Source: CALBPI01 sp039700805
GTDB lineage: Bacteria; Pseudomonadota; Gammaproteobacteria; Steroidobacterales; Woeseiaceae
Reading direction: 5' to 3'
Assembly: GCA_039700805.1 (NCBI GenBank)
Contig: JBCAZE010000001.1
Coordinates: 17,078-81,077, forward strand
Length of the DNA stretch: 64,000 nucleotides
Shown here: piece after piece, positions 18,314-27,110 of the stretch
How the letters are laid out: every line of letters starts with the position of its first letter
Position numbering within the stretch: the first letter of the stretch is position 1
Made by a program: the position numbers and the translations under genes
The notes under the pieces: generated by a model
The model's input: only the letters and a program-made list of their open reading frames with translations
Told to the model about the DNA's origin: nothing
The model's database searches: none

Positions 18314-19542
18314 GCGTTGTCCTCTTCGTTCAATAGGTGTTGGAGACCATGGTCAGCCAGTAGATCGGCGATGCGCACCGCTTCCCCAGAACTCGCTGAT
18401 TGTTCGGCGGCTGCGGCGACGATGACGGACCAAAGCCCTTCTTCTGGCGTCGCAGCGGTCGATGGCCTGCCTTCTAGTCGGTCGGCGAGGGCAGCGTGCT
18501 CAAACCAGGTTGCGCCATGGTGACCGCTGGTTTCGACGGTGTCCGTATAACTCAAATCGGTTTGTCGTGATGCACCCGTTTCGCCAAGTTCGATCGTCAG
18601 TGACGCGCTCGCGGTACTGTCACGCTGAAAGTCCCAGCGTTCCACCGCTGTCATCTTGCCGAGATCGCCACAGATGGTGAGGTCTTCTTCAAAGTTGGGG
18701 CAGAACATGCTCAATGAGAATGTTGCCTGCACGCCGTTGTCGTAGTCGATAATCACGGCGGCGAGGTCATCGATATCGGATGCCTCGTTCTGATACTCAA
18801 AGTCCTTGTAATTCACCGCTTGCTGGCTCGACGCATAAACGCGTGTTGCGCGACCGCCAGCAAACAGATTGATGAGATCGAAGTAATGGCAGCATTTTTC
18901 AACCAACGTGCCACCACTGTAGCGGTTGAATTTGTTCCACTGCGCGACTTTGTCGAGAAACGGCGGTCTGAATTCGCGCATCGCGATACTGCGTACCGGC
19001 CCAATCGTCCCGCGATCTTTTACTTCATGTTGAGCTTCAACATAGGCTGCTTTGTATCGATATTGCAGACCCACTTGTATGAAGCTGTGATACGCGTTCG
19101 CGATATCGACAATGGCTGCTGCATCGCTCAACGTGGTGGCCATCGGTTTCTCAAGAAAGATGGCTTTGCCCGACTTCGCTGCTGTCCTTAAAACCTCGAT
19201 GTGTGAAAAGTTCGGTGTGCAGATAAACAGCACATCGACATCGTCGTTACAGGCCGCCTCGAGCGTTTCGTATCGAACCAGCGGCGTGTCGTCGAGCTTG
19301 GCGAACTCGGATTCGGCGACGTCCATGCTGTGTGTACTCGAATCATAAATGCCGTGAATAGCTATCCGGCCAAGCAGCGTGGCCACGCGCATATGCTCTT
19401 GACCGATTGTGCCGGTCCCAATCACATTTGCCTTGAAGCGTGGCGCGCCGTGGCGATAGAGATATCGATCCGCATCCGTGACATGTCTTTGTCCAGACGC
19501 AGACTCGAAAAATCTGAGGCGCGGTTTGTTGCGCTCTGTCAT
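18310..19542 (-). CDS. Gfo/Idh/MocA-family oxidoreductase
   Basis: A 410-residue NAD(P)-binding protein. The dinucleotide motif NVIGTGTIGQEHM starts at about residue 38 after an unusual N-terminal extension, then LFICTPNFSH and the family signature FLEKPMA. The catalytic region has SGGTLVEKCCHYFDL. Members oxidise sugars or inositols, and some are NAD-dependent glycosidases, so both activities are possible. I start at ATG 19542, which has GGGGG eight bases upstream; a TTG at 19557 is also in frame. First gene of the operon; the promoter at 19584-19613 overlaps a LacI-type operator. Confidence 0.88.
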   Translation of the reverse strand: MTERNKPRLRFFESASGQRHVTDADRYLYRHGAPRFKANVIGTGTIGQEHMRVATLLGRIAIHGIYDSSTHSMDVAESEFAKLDDTPLVRYETLEAACNDDVDVLFICTPNFSHIEVLRTAAKSGKAIFLEKPMATTLSDAAAIVDIANAYHSFIQVGLQYRYKAAYVEAQHEVKDRGTIGPVRSIAMREFRPPFLDKVAQWNKFNRYSGGTLVEKCCHYFDLINLFAGGRATRVYASSQQAVNYKDFEYQNEASDIDDLAAVIIDYDNGVQATFSLSMFCPNFEEDLTICGDLGKMTAVERWDFQRDSTASASLTIELGETGASRQTDLSYTDTVETSGHHGATWFEHAALADRLEGRPSTAATPEEGLWSVIVAAAAEQSASSGEAVRIADLLADHGLQHLLNEEDNA

Positions 19543-19583
19543 TTGAAAAACCCCCAACGCAGCGGTTTTCGCTGCTGTGTCTA

Positions 19584-19613
19584 ACTTTACGCCTGCAAAG
19601 ATGAAAATACAAA
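19584..19613 (-). promoter_or_regulatory. Predicted promoter of the oxidoreductase operon
   Basis: Read on the minus strand, TTTGTA (19608-19613) and TAAAGT (19584-19589) stand 18 bases apart and place transcription start near 19577, about 35 bases before the ATG. The -35 element lies inside the 22-base operator. The TonB receptor gene has the same layout with the same spacing and a shared GCAGGCGTAAA block, which supports both. Confidence 0.55.
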
Positions 19614-19625
19614 CGTTTGTATTTT
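19604..19625. promoter_or_regulatory. LacI-family operator, perfect 22-base palindrome
   Basis: The sequence is a perfect inverted repeat centred on the CG of CAAACGTTTG, flanked by AAAATA on the left and TATTTT on the right. The central CG with A/T-rich arms is typical for LacI/GalR regulators. It lies between the oxidoreductase operon and the divergent lacI-type gene, so it may control both. A near copy stands upstream of the TonB receptor at 23082-23103. Confidence 0.75.
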
Positions 19626-19677
19626 GTGAAACGCGATATGCGGTAAGCTACCGAAAACGCGGTATTTAGAGTCAAAA

Positions 19678-20697
19678 TTGAGTAAGCAAAACGAATTTCG
19701 CAAACGCGTCACGATCAAGGACATTGCGCGCGCTGCATCGGTTGATCCGTCGACGGTTACACGGGCGCTGCAAGGTAGTGAGCGCGTCAAACAGGCAACG
19801 CGAGAGCGTGTCGCCGCATTGGCGGAAGAGATGGGTTACGTCCCGAATATGGCGGCGCGCACTTTGGTGAAGCGTAGCAGCGGTCTGATCGGACTCGTGA
19901 TCCCGGATATGACGAACCCGTTCTTTGCTGAATTGGCGCGCGGGATGGAGAACGAGGCGGTTAAGCATGATCTTCGTATTGTCATCAACGACACATTAGG
20001 CGAAGAAGCGGCGGAGCGTGAAGCCCTACGGTTGTTTCTTGAGCTCGAAGTCGATGGACTGTTGGTCGCGATGGCGAGGATTCCGCAGCCTTTCTATGAT
20101 GAGCTGAACCCGCCCGTACCGCTGGTACACATCAACCGCCCAGAGGCAGCGCATCACGTCAGCTGCGACCGGATCAAGGGCAGTATCGATATCCTTGAGC
20201 ATCTCTACGCGTTAGGTCATCGACGCATCGGCTTTGTGCGGGGACCAGCGCAACCGGGAACCGAGCCAAAAATGGCAGCGTATCGCCAAGTGCTCGAAGA
20301 AAAGGGGCTCGCTTATGAGCCTGACTGGATATTCCGTTTCGATGGTTCGACCGACAGCGCCGAGCATATTGCCGATCGTCTACTCGATTTGTCGCCGATG
20401 CCGACAGCGGTTTTCGCGTGGAATGACGTAAGCGCAATTGCGCTCATTCATGTCTTGCGCGAACGGGGTTTACGGGTGCCCCACGATGTTTCCATTGCGG
20501 GCCACGATAATATCCAGTTGTCGGGCCTGGTGGAGCCGCCGTTAACGACAGTGGGTTGGCCGATGTATGAAATCGGCCAACACAGCGTTAGGCACTTGGT
20601 GAGTATTGGGCAAGGAAAGGCGCCCAGAAAGCCACGACTACCGGCGCCACAGCTCATCGTCAGAGCGTCAACGGGCAGTCCGAAGACTGCCCGTTGA
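19678..20697 (+). CDS. LacI/GalR-family transcriptional regulator
   Basis: A 339-residue repressor-type protein. The N-terminal helix-turn-helix and hinge helix read VTIKDIARAASVDPSTVTRA and GYVPNMAARTLV; a periplasmic-binding-protein-like ligand domain follows (GLVIPDMTNPFFAEL, DGLLVAMARI, AVFAWNDVSAIALI). The only sensible start is TTG at 19678, which puts the HTH at residue 11. It is divergent from the oxidoreductase operon and faces the receptor gene. The two palindromes at 19604-19625 and 23082-23103 are its probable targets. The inducer is likely a sugar or sugar acid handled by the cluster. Confidence 0.92.
   Translation: MSKQNEFRKRVTIKDIARAASVDPSTVTRALQGSERVKQATRERVAALAEEMGYVPNMAARTLVKRSSGLIGLVIPDMTNPFFAELARGMENEAVKHDLRIVINDTLGEEAAEREALRLFLELEVDGLLVAMARIPQPFYDELNPPVPLVHINRPEAAHHVSCDRIKGSIDILEHLYALGHRRIGFVRGPAQPGTEPKMAAYRQVLEEKGLAYEPDWIFRFDGSTDSAEHIADRLLDLSPMPTAVFAWNDVSAIALIHVLRERGLRVPHDVSIAGHDNIQLSGLVEPPLTTVGWPMYEIGQHSVRHLVSIGQGKAPRKPRLPAPQLIVRASTGSPKTAR
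20668..20697. terminator. Hairpin at the end of the lacI-type gene
   Basis: A 13-base perfect stem (20668-20680 with 20685-20697) and a CGAA tetraloop include the TGA stop of the regulator. On the plus strand CCTATTTTC follows, a weak U-tract. The convergent receptor gene ends at 20705, so the hairpin may stop both transcripts. Confidence 0.65.
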
Positions 20698-20704
20698 CCT
20701 ATTT

Positions 20705-23029
20705 TCAGAAATTGGTTCTGACGTTAATGCCGAAGTAACGGTCGGCGCCGCGTGGGATCTGATAACGGAATCCATCACCAGAGTACGTTGTCGCATATTG
20801 CTCATCGGTCAAGTTCTTACCGATCAACGTCACACTAAGTTTCTCATCGGCACTGTGATAGCCAAAGCTCGCATTCAGGATGCCGTAGTCTGGCAGCAGG
20901 AATGGCACTTCGTCTGTCTGTCCGATATTGCCGGATAGGATTTCATCGGTATAGATGTATGCCGCATTCAGCTGCCAGGTGGCGCCGTTTGCGAGCGGGA
21001 AGTCCCATTGACCACCGACGGAATACTTCGTATCCGGTGCAAACGGTAACGGTGCGCCGGTGGTTGACTCTGCGTCTGAGATCGAGATACCGCCGTTCAA
21101 CGTGATGTTGTCTGCCGGTTGCAACAAGAAGTCGACTTCGAAACCGGAGGTCTCAACATCACCGCCATTGGTAAAGCCGGTGATCGTCGTACCATCGGAG
21201 CTATCGAAATCATTCGCTTGGAAGTTCTCGATCTCTGTGTCGTACGCCGCAAAGTTGATGATGCCCCAGTCCGCTTGGTACTTAACGCCGATCTCGATCG
21301 AGTCAGATTCCTCTGCAAGAATCGGATTAATGTCGTCATCATCCATGTTGTAGAACACGTTGAACGCAGGACCTTTGTAACCCGTCGCGTACGTCAGATA
21401 GACCATCGTGGAATCGAACACGTCCCACTGCACGCCGATGCGACCCGATACATTGGTATCGTCCGTCGAGCCTGATAGGTTGGTGTCGAACTGGTTGTTG
21501 CCATCTGAGAAACGTGGACGTACACCGACGCCGCGACGACCAAATTCATCCAGGTTGACGCGGTTATGGTTGAACGACACTTCATCACGGGTGTAGCGCA
21601 AGCCAAACAACAGTCGCAACGTGTCGTTGATCGCATAGTTACCATCACCAAACACCGCGAAGTTATCAAACTCCGTGCTCATAAAGCCCGTCGCCGCGAC
21701 GATGTCGTTCGCGTTACACGTGATGCCATTGTCAGTGATGAAGTCAGCCACTTCCTGATCGGTCGGCGTCGCTTGACCCAGTGTGAACTCGATGTGGTTG
21801 GCAATCGCAGCATTCAGCTGGCCATTGTTGTTCTGACAGCTCGCATCCCGCGTGAAGTTACGCTCGGAATCGATGTTCCAATAGAACAGGCCCACTTGGT
21901 AGGTGAGTGCACGATCGACCGGAGATGACAGACGGAACTCCTGCGAGAACTGGCGCCATTCTTGAGGGCCAATATCATGCAGCTGGAACGGCACGCCAAA
22001 CACCGGCAGATTGCTATCACCCGCGATGGATGTGAAATCGCCTTCGCGGAACTCGGTGTTATTCCAGGTACGTTGAGCGGTGATCGAGGTCAGCGTGAAT
22101 TCTTCATACTGATGTTCGATTTGTACCGACATGGCTGTCGTTGAGTCCAAGGTGCGGGTCTCGAAGTCATGATCGACAAGGCGCTGGTTCAGATCGAGGC
22201 CCGTGCCATTCGGTGCAGCCTCGGAAGCCGGGTTGCGACCACTCGGGCGCGCCTCGAGATCGACACAGCAGTTATTGTCCGCATCGTAGTCCTCGAAAAT
22301 GAACAAAACGTTCGTCGTATCCGAAACGTCGTAGTCCAGCATGGCGCGGATGCCTTGCTTGTCGTAACCGTTGATCGTTTCGTTGTTAAAGACGTTCGTG
22401 ATGTAGCCATCAAACTCGCTGCTGAGCACCGTCAAGCTGCCACGCAAGTTATCCGTCAACGGGCCGGAAACACGGCCACGGAGAATCGTCTCGTTATCTT
22501 GGAAAAATGTGCCGCTAAGATAGCCTTCCAGCTCATCGCTTGGCCGTCTTGTCGTGATGTTAACGACACCGGCGGACGCGTTCTTACCGAATAGCGTGCC
22601 CTGCGGACCGCGCAACACCTCGACACGTTCTAGGTCGTATAGGTCGCCGAATGCCTGTCCGGAGCGACCAAGCACCACGTTGTCGACAACCGTCGAGACA
22701 CTAGGCTCGGCGGCGATACTGAACGAGACCGTGCCGATGCCGCGGACTGTCAGCGCGCTGTTTCGTGTGGTGTTGCCTGTTCGGAAGCTGACGGAAGGCA
22801 CAAGTGCCTGCAAGTCTTCCATGTTATTGGCGAATGCTGCCTCGATGGTTTGTTCGCCAAGCACCGAAACCGCGACAGGAACGTCATTCAGACTTTCCTC
22901 GCGCTTTTGCGCTGTGACGATAATCTCTTCTAGCGCTGATTGCCCGTAGGCAGGCGCAGAGTAACCGATAGTAAGCGTGCCCAACGTAGCAGCGGATGCT
23001 GCGAGCACGACCCCCCGTGATAGACGCAT
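20705..23029 (-). CDS. TonB-dependent outer-membrane receptor
   Basis: A 774-residue receptor. A signal peptide of about 29 residues ends near APAYGQS, then comes the plug with the TonB-box-like EEIIVTAQKREESLNDVP, NSALTVRGIG, LERVEVLRGPQGTLFGKNASAGVVNI, and a 22-strand barrel ending in YFGINVRTNF with the usual terminal Phe. The class (iron, sugar, other) cannot be decided by sequence alone. LacI-type control and a neighbouring symporter favour an organic nutrient over a siderophore. ATG 23029 has AGGAGC five bases upstream. Its promoter and operator lie at 23062-23103. Confidence 0.93.
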   Translation of the reverse strand: MRLSRGVVLAASAATLGTLTIGYSAPAYGQSALEEIIVTAQKREESLNDVPVAVSVLGEQTIEAAFANNMEDLQALVPSVSFRTGNTTRNSALTVRGIGTVSFSIAAEPSVSTVVDNVVLGRSGQAFGDLYDLERVEVLRGPQGTLFGKNASAGVVNITTRRPSDELEGYLSGTFFQDNETILRGRVSGPLTDNLRGSLTVLSSEFDGYITNVFNNETINGYDKQGIRAMLDYDVSDTTNVLFIFEDYDADNNCCVDLEARPSGRNPASEAAPNGTGLDLNQRLVDHDFETRTLDSTTAMSVQIEHQYEEFTLTSITAQRTWNNTEFREGDFTSIAGDSNLPVFGVPFQLHDIGPQEWRQFSQEFRLSSPVDRALTYQVGLFYWNIDSERNFTRDASCQNNNGQLNAAIANHIEFTLGQATPTDQEVADFITDNGITCNANDIVAATGFMSTEFDNFAVFGDGNYAINDTLRLLFGLRYTRDEVSFNHNRVNLDEFGRRGVGVRPRFSDGNNQFDTNLSGSTDDTNVSGRIGVQWDVFDSTMVYLTYATGYKGPAFNVFYNMDDDDINPILAEESDSIEIGVKYQADWGIINFAAYDTEIENFQANDFDSSDGTTITGFTNGGDVETSGFEVDFLLQPADNITLNGGISISDAESTTGAPLPFAPDTKYSVGGQWDFPLANGATWQLNAAYIYTDEILSGNIGQTDEVPFLLPDYGILNASFGYHSADEKLSVTLIGKNLTDEQYATTYSGDGFRYQIPRGADRYFGINVRTNF

Positions 23030-23061
23030 GTCTAGCTCCTGTTGATAAAACCCCAGGGCCA

Positions 23062-23091
23062 GTTTTACGCCTGCTTATGCCAAAATGCAAA
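23062..23091 (-). promoter_or_regulatory. Predicted promoter of the TonB receptor gene
   Basis: On the minus strand TTTGCA (23086-23091) and TAAAAC (23062-23067) are 18 bases apart, giving a start of transcription near 23055. Spacing and the GCAGGCGTAAA block match the promoter at 19584-19613, and the -35 box is again inside the operator. Confidence 0.55.
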
Positions 23092-23103
23092 CGTTTGTAT
23101 TTT
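23082..23103. promoter_or_regulatory. Second LacI-family operator, 22 bases with one mismatch
   Basis: This is the same palindrome as at 19604-19625 apart from one base in the left arm (AAAATG in place of AAAATA). Twenty-one of 22 positions are identical over 3.4 kb distance. It covers the -35 element of the receptor promoter, which predicts repression. Confidence 0.75.
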
Positions 23104-23137
23104 TGTGCCGCAGCGTTGCGAATTCGCAACATGCAGG

Positions 23138-24838
23138 TTAGGCCGGCACTGTTTTCCTGACATAGATCGTCCAGAGCACCATATTTGTCAGCATGAGGGC
23201 TGCACAAAGCACCCAAAACAGGCCGTCAACGCCGCCTGCCAGGCCGATGGGTGAAAACAACAAGTACAGAAAGATCACTGCTGAGAATAGGCTCGCTGCA
23301 GCAGGGGTTGAGAACCGCCAGGGTGTTAGATCGACCAGATCACGGCGCGTGTAGTGCCAATCACTTCCGCGCGGCTTGAGTTGGCCTGCGACCAACATAA
23401 TGGCGACTTCAACAATGAAGAGCACAGCGTAGAGGTGCAAAAAGTGCATCGTGATGATGTCGTCGAAGACAAACTTCGCCAAGCCGTAGGCGATCACATG
23501 GAAGACAATCACGATCTTGGCGCCAATGGCAGGTACCCGGCGCGTAAATAGTCCGACGATAACGATCACTACGACGGGGATGTTGTAGAACCCTGTGAAG
23601 ATTCGGATGATCTGCCAAAGGCCTTCCGGTGCGAACTGTAACAGCGGTGCGACCACAAAAGAGAACAGCGCGATAACAACGCTTGCGATTTTCGCGACAC
23701 GGACCATTTGGGCGTCCGACGGCGGTGTCTCCTTCATCGGCGCGTAGACATCCAGGCAGAATAGTGTAGCGGCGCTATTCAGTAGCGAATTGAATGAGCT
23801 GAAGACAGCGCCAAGCAAGACCGCCAGGAAAAAACCGGACATGAATACGGGTAGGACATCACGAATCAGTCGTGGATAAGCGAGGTCGATGCTAGCGAGT
23901 TCACTGCCGTACAGGTGATAAGCGATGACACCGGGAATCATCATCATGAATGGCACGAGGATCTTGAAAAAGCCGGAAAGCAGAACGCCTTTCTGACCTT
24001 CCGCGAGATTCGCGGCGCCGAGCGTCCGCTGGATGACGTATTGATTAGTACACCAATAGAACAAATTCGCGAAGATCATGCCGGTGAATAGCGTCGCGAA
24101 CGGCGTCGGGTCAGTCGGTCCGCCGATGGCGTTGAGTTTGTGAGTGTCCTCAGTGGTAATGACCGTCAGTCCAGCCGACACGCTGCCTTCCCCGAGCGCT
24201 GAGAGACCGAGCAGTGGCACCGTGATACCAATGATCAACAACCCGATACCATTGAGCGTGTCCGACACAGCAACCGCTTTGAGTCCGCCAAACACCGCAT
24301 AGACCGCACCGATGCAACCGATGGCGACAATAGTGATCACAAGACCGACGCTATAGCTCACCTCCAAGAGTGCGGGGACGTCGAAGAGCTGCAGCACAGC
24401 AATCGATCCCGAGTACAGCACGGATGGGATCGTGACGAGTCCATAACCCACCATAAATAACACCACCGACATACGACGGACATCATCGTCGAATCGAGAT
24501 TTCAAAAACTCCGGCAGTGTGGTGAACGCCCCTGCTAGGTAGCGAGGCAGGAAGATAAGCGCCATACAAATGGTGGCAAACGCAGCGGTGACTTCCCAAG
24601 CCATACTGCTCATATTGAAGCCGTAGGCCGATCCGTTTAAGCCGATGAGTTGCTCAGCGGACAGATTGGTGAGCAACATGGAGCCCGCGATAAAGATGCC
24701 TGTTAGGCCACGACCGGCGAGAAAGTAGCCGTCCTTGGTGTCAACTTCACCTCTCGTCTTGAGATACGAGACCAGCGCGACAAGCGCCATGAAAAAAACG
24801 CAGCTACCAATCGTCAGCCATAAATTGCTTGCGGCCAT
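23138..24838 (-). CDS. Sodium:solute symporter (SSS family)
   Basis: A 566-residue membrane protein with about 14 hydrophobic segments. It starts with a helix, then DGYFLAGRGLTGIFIAGSMLLTNLSAEQLIGLNG, the pattern of SGLT-like sodium symporters, and later VYAVFGGLKAVAVSDTLNG. Homologues carry sugars, inositol or organic acids with sodium. The gene lies upstream of the receptor on the same strand, but the receptor promoter is in the gap between them, so the symporter probably has its own promoter in the 230-base region shared with the divergent aldolase gene. No copy of the LacI palindrome is visible in that region. Confidence 0.9.
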   Translation of the reverse strand: MAASNLWLTIGSCVFFMALVALVSYLKTRGEVDTKDGYFLAGRGLTGIFIAGSMLLTNLSAEQLIGLNGSAYGFNMSSMAWEVTAAFATICMALIFLPRYLAGAFTTLPEFLKSRFDDDVRRMSVVLFMVGYGLVTIPSVLYSGSIAVLQLFDVPALLEVSYSVGLVITIVAIGCIGAVYAVFGGLKAVAVSDTLNGIGLLIIGITVPLLGLSALGEGSVSAGLTVITTEDTHKLNAIGGPTDPTPFATLFTGMIFANLFYWCTNQYVIQRTLGAANLAEGQKGVLLSGFFKILVPFMMMIPGVIAYHLYGSELASIDLAYPRLIRDVLPVFMSGFFLAVLLGAVFSSFNSLLNSAATLFCLDVYAPMKETPPSDAQMVRVAKIASVVIALFSFVVAPLLQFAPEGLWQIIRIFTGFYNIPVVVIVIVGLFTRRVPAIGAKIVIVFHVIAYGLAKFVFDDIITMHFLHLYAVLFIVEVAIMLVAGQLKPRGSDWHYTRRDLVDLTPWRFSTPAAASLFSAVIFLYLLFSPIGLAGGVDGLFWVLCAALMLTNMVLWTIYVRKTVPA

Positions 24839-25068
24839 GCCATCCCCCTCGCACCGTTGCCGGCAAACTATGCCATTTTCACGCGCAACGCAAAGTCATC
24901 GACGTTATGTTGTGGCCATCCAGCGGTGGTGCGGTAACCTTTCGATCTACGTTGCCATCAACTTGCGTCCGCCGTCTCGTCGACCGAGGTGAGCTCGCTC
25001 CGGCGCAATTTTTTTGTCAGGCTGAGAGGGGATTACAGTATCATCGAGCGACTGCTTTTAAGAGATCC

Positions 25069-25713
25069 ATGACAATGACTGAGCTATATAACCGTCTGGC
25101 CGACGCACCGGTTGTACCATTGGTGCAGGCAAACGATCCGGATGTTGCCGTCGCGATCACTGAGGCCTTGGCGGCGGGTGGTTTGACGGTCATCGAGGTC
25201 GTTTTACGAACGCCAGCGGCGATGCAATGTTTGGCGGCAATTGCTAAGGCGCTGCCCGACGTGATTGTTGGCGCAGGTACCGTTTTGTCTTCTGATCAGG
25301 CGCGTCAAGCGTTGGATAGCGGGTCGAAATTTATTGTGTCGCCCGGCTTTGATGAAGGTGTTCATGCAGTCTCGAGCGACGCCGGTGTACCACTGCTGCC
25401 GGGCGTGATGACGCCAACAGAGCTTCAGCGGGCGAGCAACCTCGGGTTGGAGACCGTCAAGTTCTTTCCTGCATCGATCGCGGGCGGCGTGCCTGCGTTA
25501 AAGGCGCTATCAAGCGTTTTCGGTCACATGAAGTTCATGCCGACCGGAGGCGTCAGTGCTGCCAATCTCGCCGAATATTTATCGGTACCGGCCGTCGTCG
25601 CCTGTGGCGGTAGTTGGCTAACGCCGGCTGATGCGATTGAAGCGGGGCATTACGAGATTATCACTCGCCTCGCCAGCGAGGCGGTCACCGTCGCGAGTGT
25701 GGTGCGTAGTTGA
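25069..25713 (+). CDS. eda: KDPG/KHG-type aldolase (2-dehydro-3-deoxy-phosphogluconate aldolase)
   Basis: A 214-residue class I aldolase, the normal length (E. coli Eda has 213). The Schiff-base Lys is in TVKFFPAS, the general-base Glu in IEVVLRTP, the phosphate-binding parts are FMPTGGVS and VVACGGSWLT. It cleaves 2-keto-3-deoxy-6-phosphogluconate or a related keto-deoxy acid to pyruvate and an aldehyde. I start at ATG 25069 with AAGAG just upstream; ATG 25075 is two codons later. No dehydratase or kinase for an Entner-Doudoroff route is in the window. The stop overlaps the next gene as TGATG. Confidence 0.85.
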   Translation: MTMTELYNRLADAPVVPLVQANDPDVAVAITEALAAGGLTVIEVVLRTPAAMQCLAAIAKALPDVIVGAGTVLSSDQARQALDSGSKFIVSPGFDEGVHAVSSDAGVPLLPGVMTPTELQRASNLGLETVKFFPASIAGGVPALKALSSVFGHMKFMPTGGVSAANLAEYLSVPAVVACGGSWLTPADAIEAGHYEIITRLASEAVTVASVVRS

Positions 25714-27110
25714 TGGTTCGCTGGCTCGTCGTTGCGGCATTGCTCACCGGTTCGGTAGCTGCGGACGAGTTTGACTACTTCGCTGCGAATCGTCAGTTGA
25801 TCGGTGATGGTGTGAACGCAGTCATCGCGTGCAACGGCCTCTTTACATCAAATCGACCTTTGTCGGCGGTCAATGCGGAAGAGCTTAAGTATCAGCGAGG
25901 ACCGGGACGCACACGCGGTGAGCGTTCTGCGCTTGGCGTTGATCGCGAGTCCCAGCGCGTTCGAGTGGGCAGCGTCACCGCTGTGTTTCGAGAAGGTATC
26001 GGTTGCGTGGTGATGGCGCCAAACCAAACGGCTGCCGACGTGGATGCATTGCCGACGAACCCACAGCCTGGCCCAACGTTTGCGACAGCTGATACGCCAT
26101 GGCCACTCGGAGACGTTTTGCCGACAGCATTACCGGATAGCGGTATCGATCAAGCGTCATTAGTCGCTGCATCAGACTGGGCATTCGAGCGTCCAACGCC
26201 AGAGCAAAAGACAATTAGTTTGATCGTCCTGCATCGCGGGCACATTGTGCACGAGCGGTATGCGCCCGGATTCGACATGACAACCCGCACGCGAACGTGG
26301 TCGACCGCGAAAAGCATTGCGGCCGTGTTGATTGGTATGCTGGTCGACGATGCGAAGCTCGCTCTCGATGCCTCATTACCGATTGATTGGTTACCAGAAA
26401 TCGACAATGCAGATAGCGACCCGCGGACAGCCATCACGTTGCGCGATGTATTGCAGATGTCGAGTGGTCTGGAGCCTGTAGACAGCTTCAATCGCGAGTA
26501 CGCGACCGGGTCTGGACTCGCGTACTGGGCTGGTGCAAGTTCCGCGATCGGTGCGAGATCGCGCGGTTTGATTCGTGAGCCCGGCTCGCATTGGGACTAT
26601 GAAAACTACGATACCCTGCTTGCGGTCTATGCAATGAAGCAGGTATTGGGCGAGGATTATCTCGACTTTCCTTATCGGGATTTACTGCATCCACTAGGGA
26701 TGTATTCAACTCTGCTCAGCACCGACCGCTTCGGCGACTTCATCTTGTCTAGCCAGGTCTATACCAATGCCCGCGATCTTGCACGTTTCGGCCAATTCCT
26801 TTTGCAGGATGGCATGTGGCAAGGCGAGCGTATCGTTTCATCAGCGTGGCTCGATTTCGTTCGGCAGCCAGCACCGTCAACCGCTGAGCGTGGCAATTTC
26901 TATGGCGCACAGTTTTGGTTGGTGCCGGATGATCGGGGCGACGTGCCGAAAGATGCGTACGCCACCGCAGGCAATCGAGGGCAGTATGTGATCATCGTAC
27001 CGTCACATGATGTGGTCATCGTTCGGCGTGGTCTCGACTATGGCAAGCAAGGGTTTAACCGGTGGGACTTAACGCGAGAAGTCTTAAAGGCGATTCCTCA
27101 GAATGACTAA
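25713..27110 (+). CDS. Exported serine hydrolase of the beta-lactamase/penicillin-binding fold
   Basis: A 465-residue protein with a short signal peptide (MVRWLVVAALLTGSVAA). The SxxK motif is STAKS (Ser197, Lys200), the second motif is YEN in HWDYENYDT, and TAGNRGQY near the end replaces KTG. This arrangement is found in class C-like esterases and 6-aminohexanoate-dimer hydrolases, so the enzyme need not be a lactamase. It starts within the stop of eda (TGATG) and overlaps the next gene by eight bases, so it is part of an operon running from eda to the cytochrome gene. Confidence 0.8.
   Translation: MVRWLVVAALLTGSVAADEFDYFAANRQLIGDGVNAVIACNGLFTSNRPLSAVNAEELKYQRGPGRTRGERSALGVDRESQRVRVGSVTAVFREGIGCVVMAPNQTAADVDALPTNPQPGPTFATADTPWPLGDVLPTALPDSGIDQASLVAASDWAFERPTPEQKTISLIVLHRGHIVHERYAPGFDMTTRTRTWSTAKSIAAVLIGMLVDDAKLALDASLPIDWLPEIDNADSDPRTAITLRDVLQMSSGLEPVDSFNREYATGSGLAYWAGASSAIGARSRGLIREPGSHWDYENYDTLLAVYAMKQVLGEDYLDFPYRDLLHPLGMYSTLLSTDRFGDFILSSQVYTNARDLARFGQFLLQDGMWQGERIVSSAWLDFVRQPAPSTAERGNFYGAQFWLVPDDRGDVPKDAYATAGNRGQYVIIVPSHDVVIVRRGLDYGKQGFNRWDLTREVLKAIPQND

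Noticed and set aside
25014..25044. Promoter of eda with TTGTCA and TATCAT
   Set aside because: The spacer is 19 bases and there is no second copy or other support, so I did not list it as a feature.
25713..27110. A true beta-lactamase (antibiotic resistance)
   Set aside because: SxxK alone is shared by many esterases, the KTG motif is replaced, and the operon context is catabolic.
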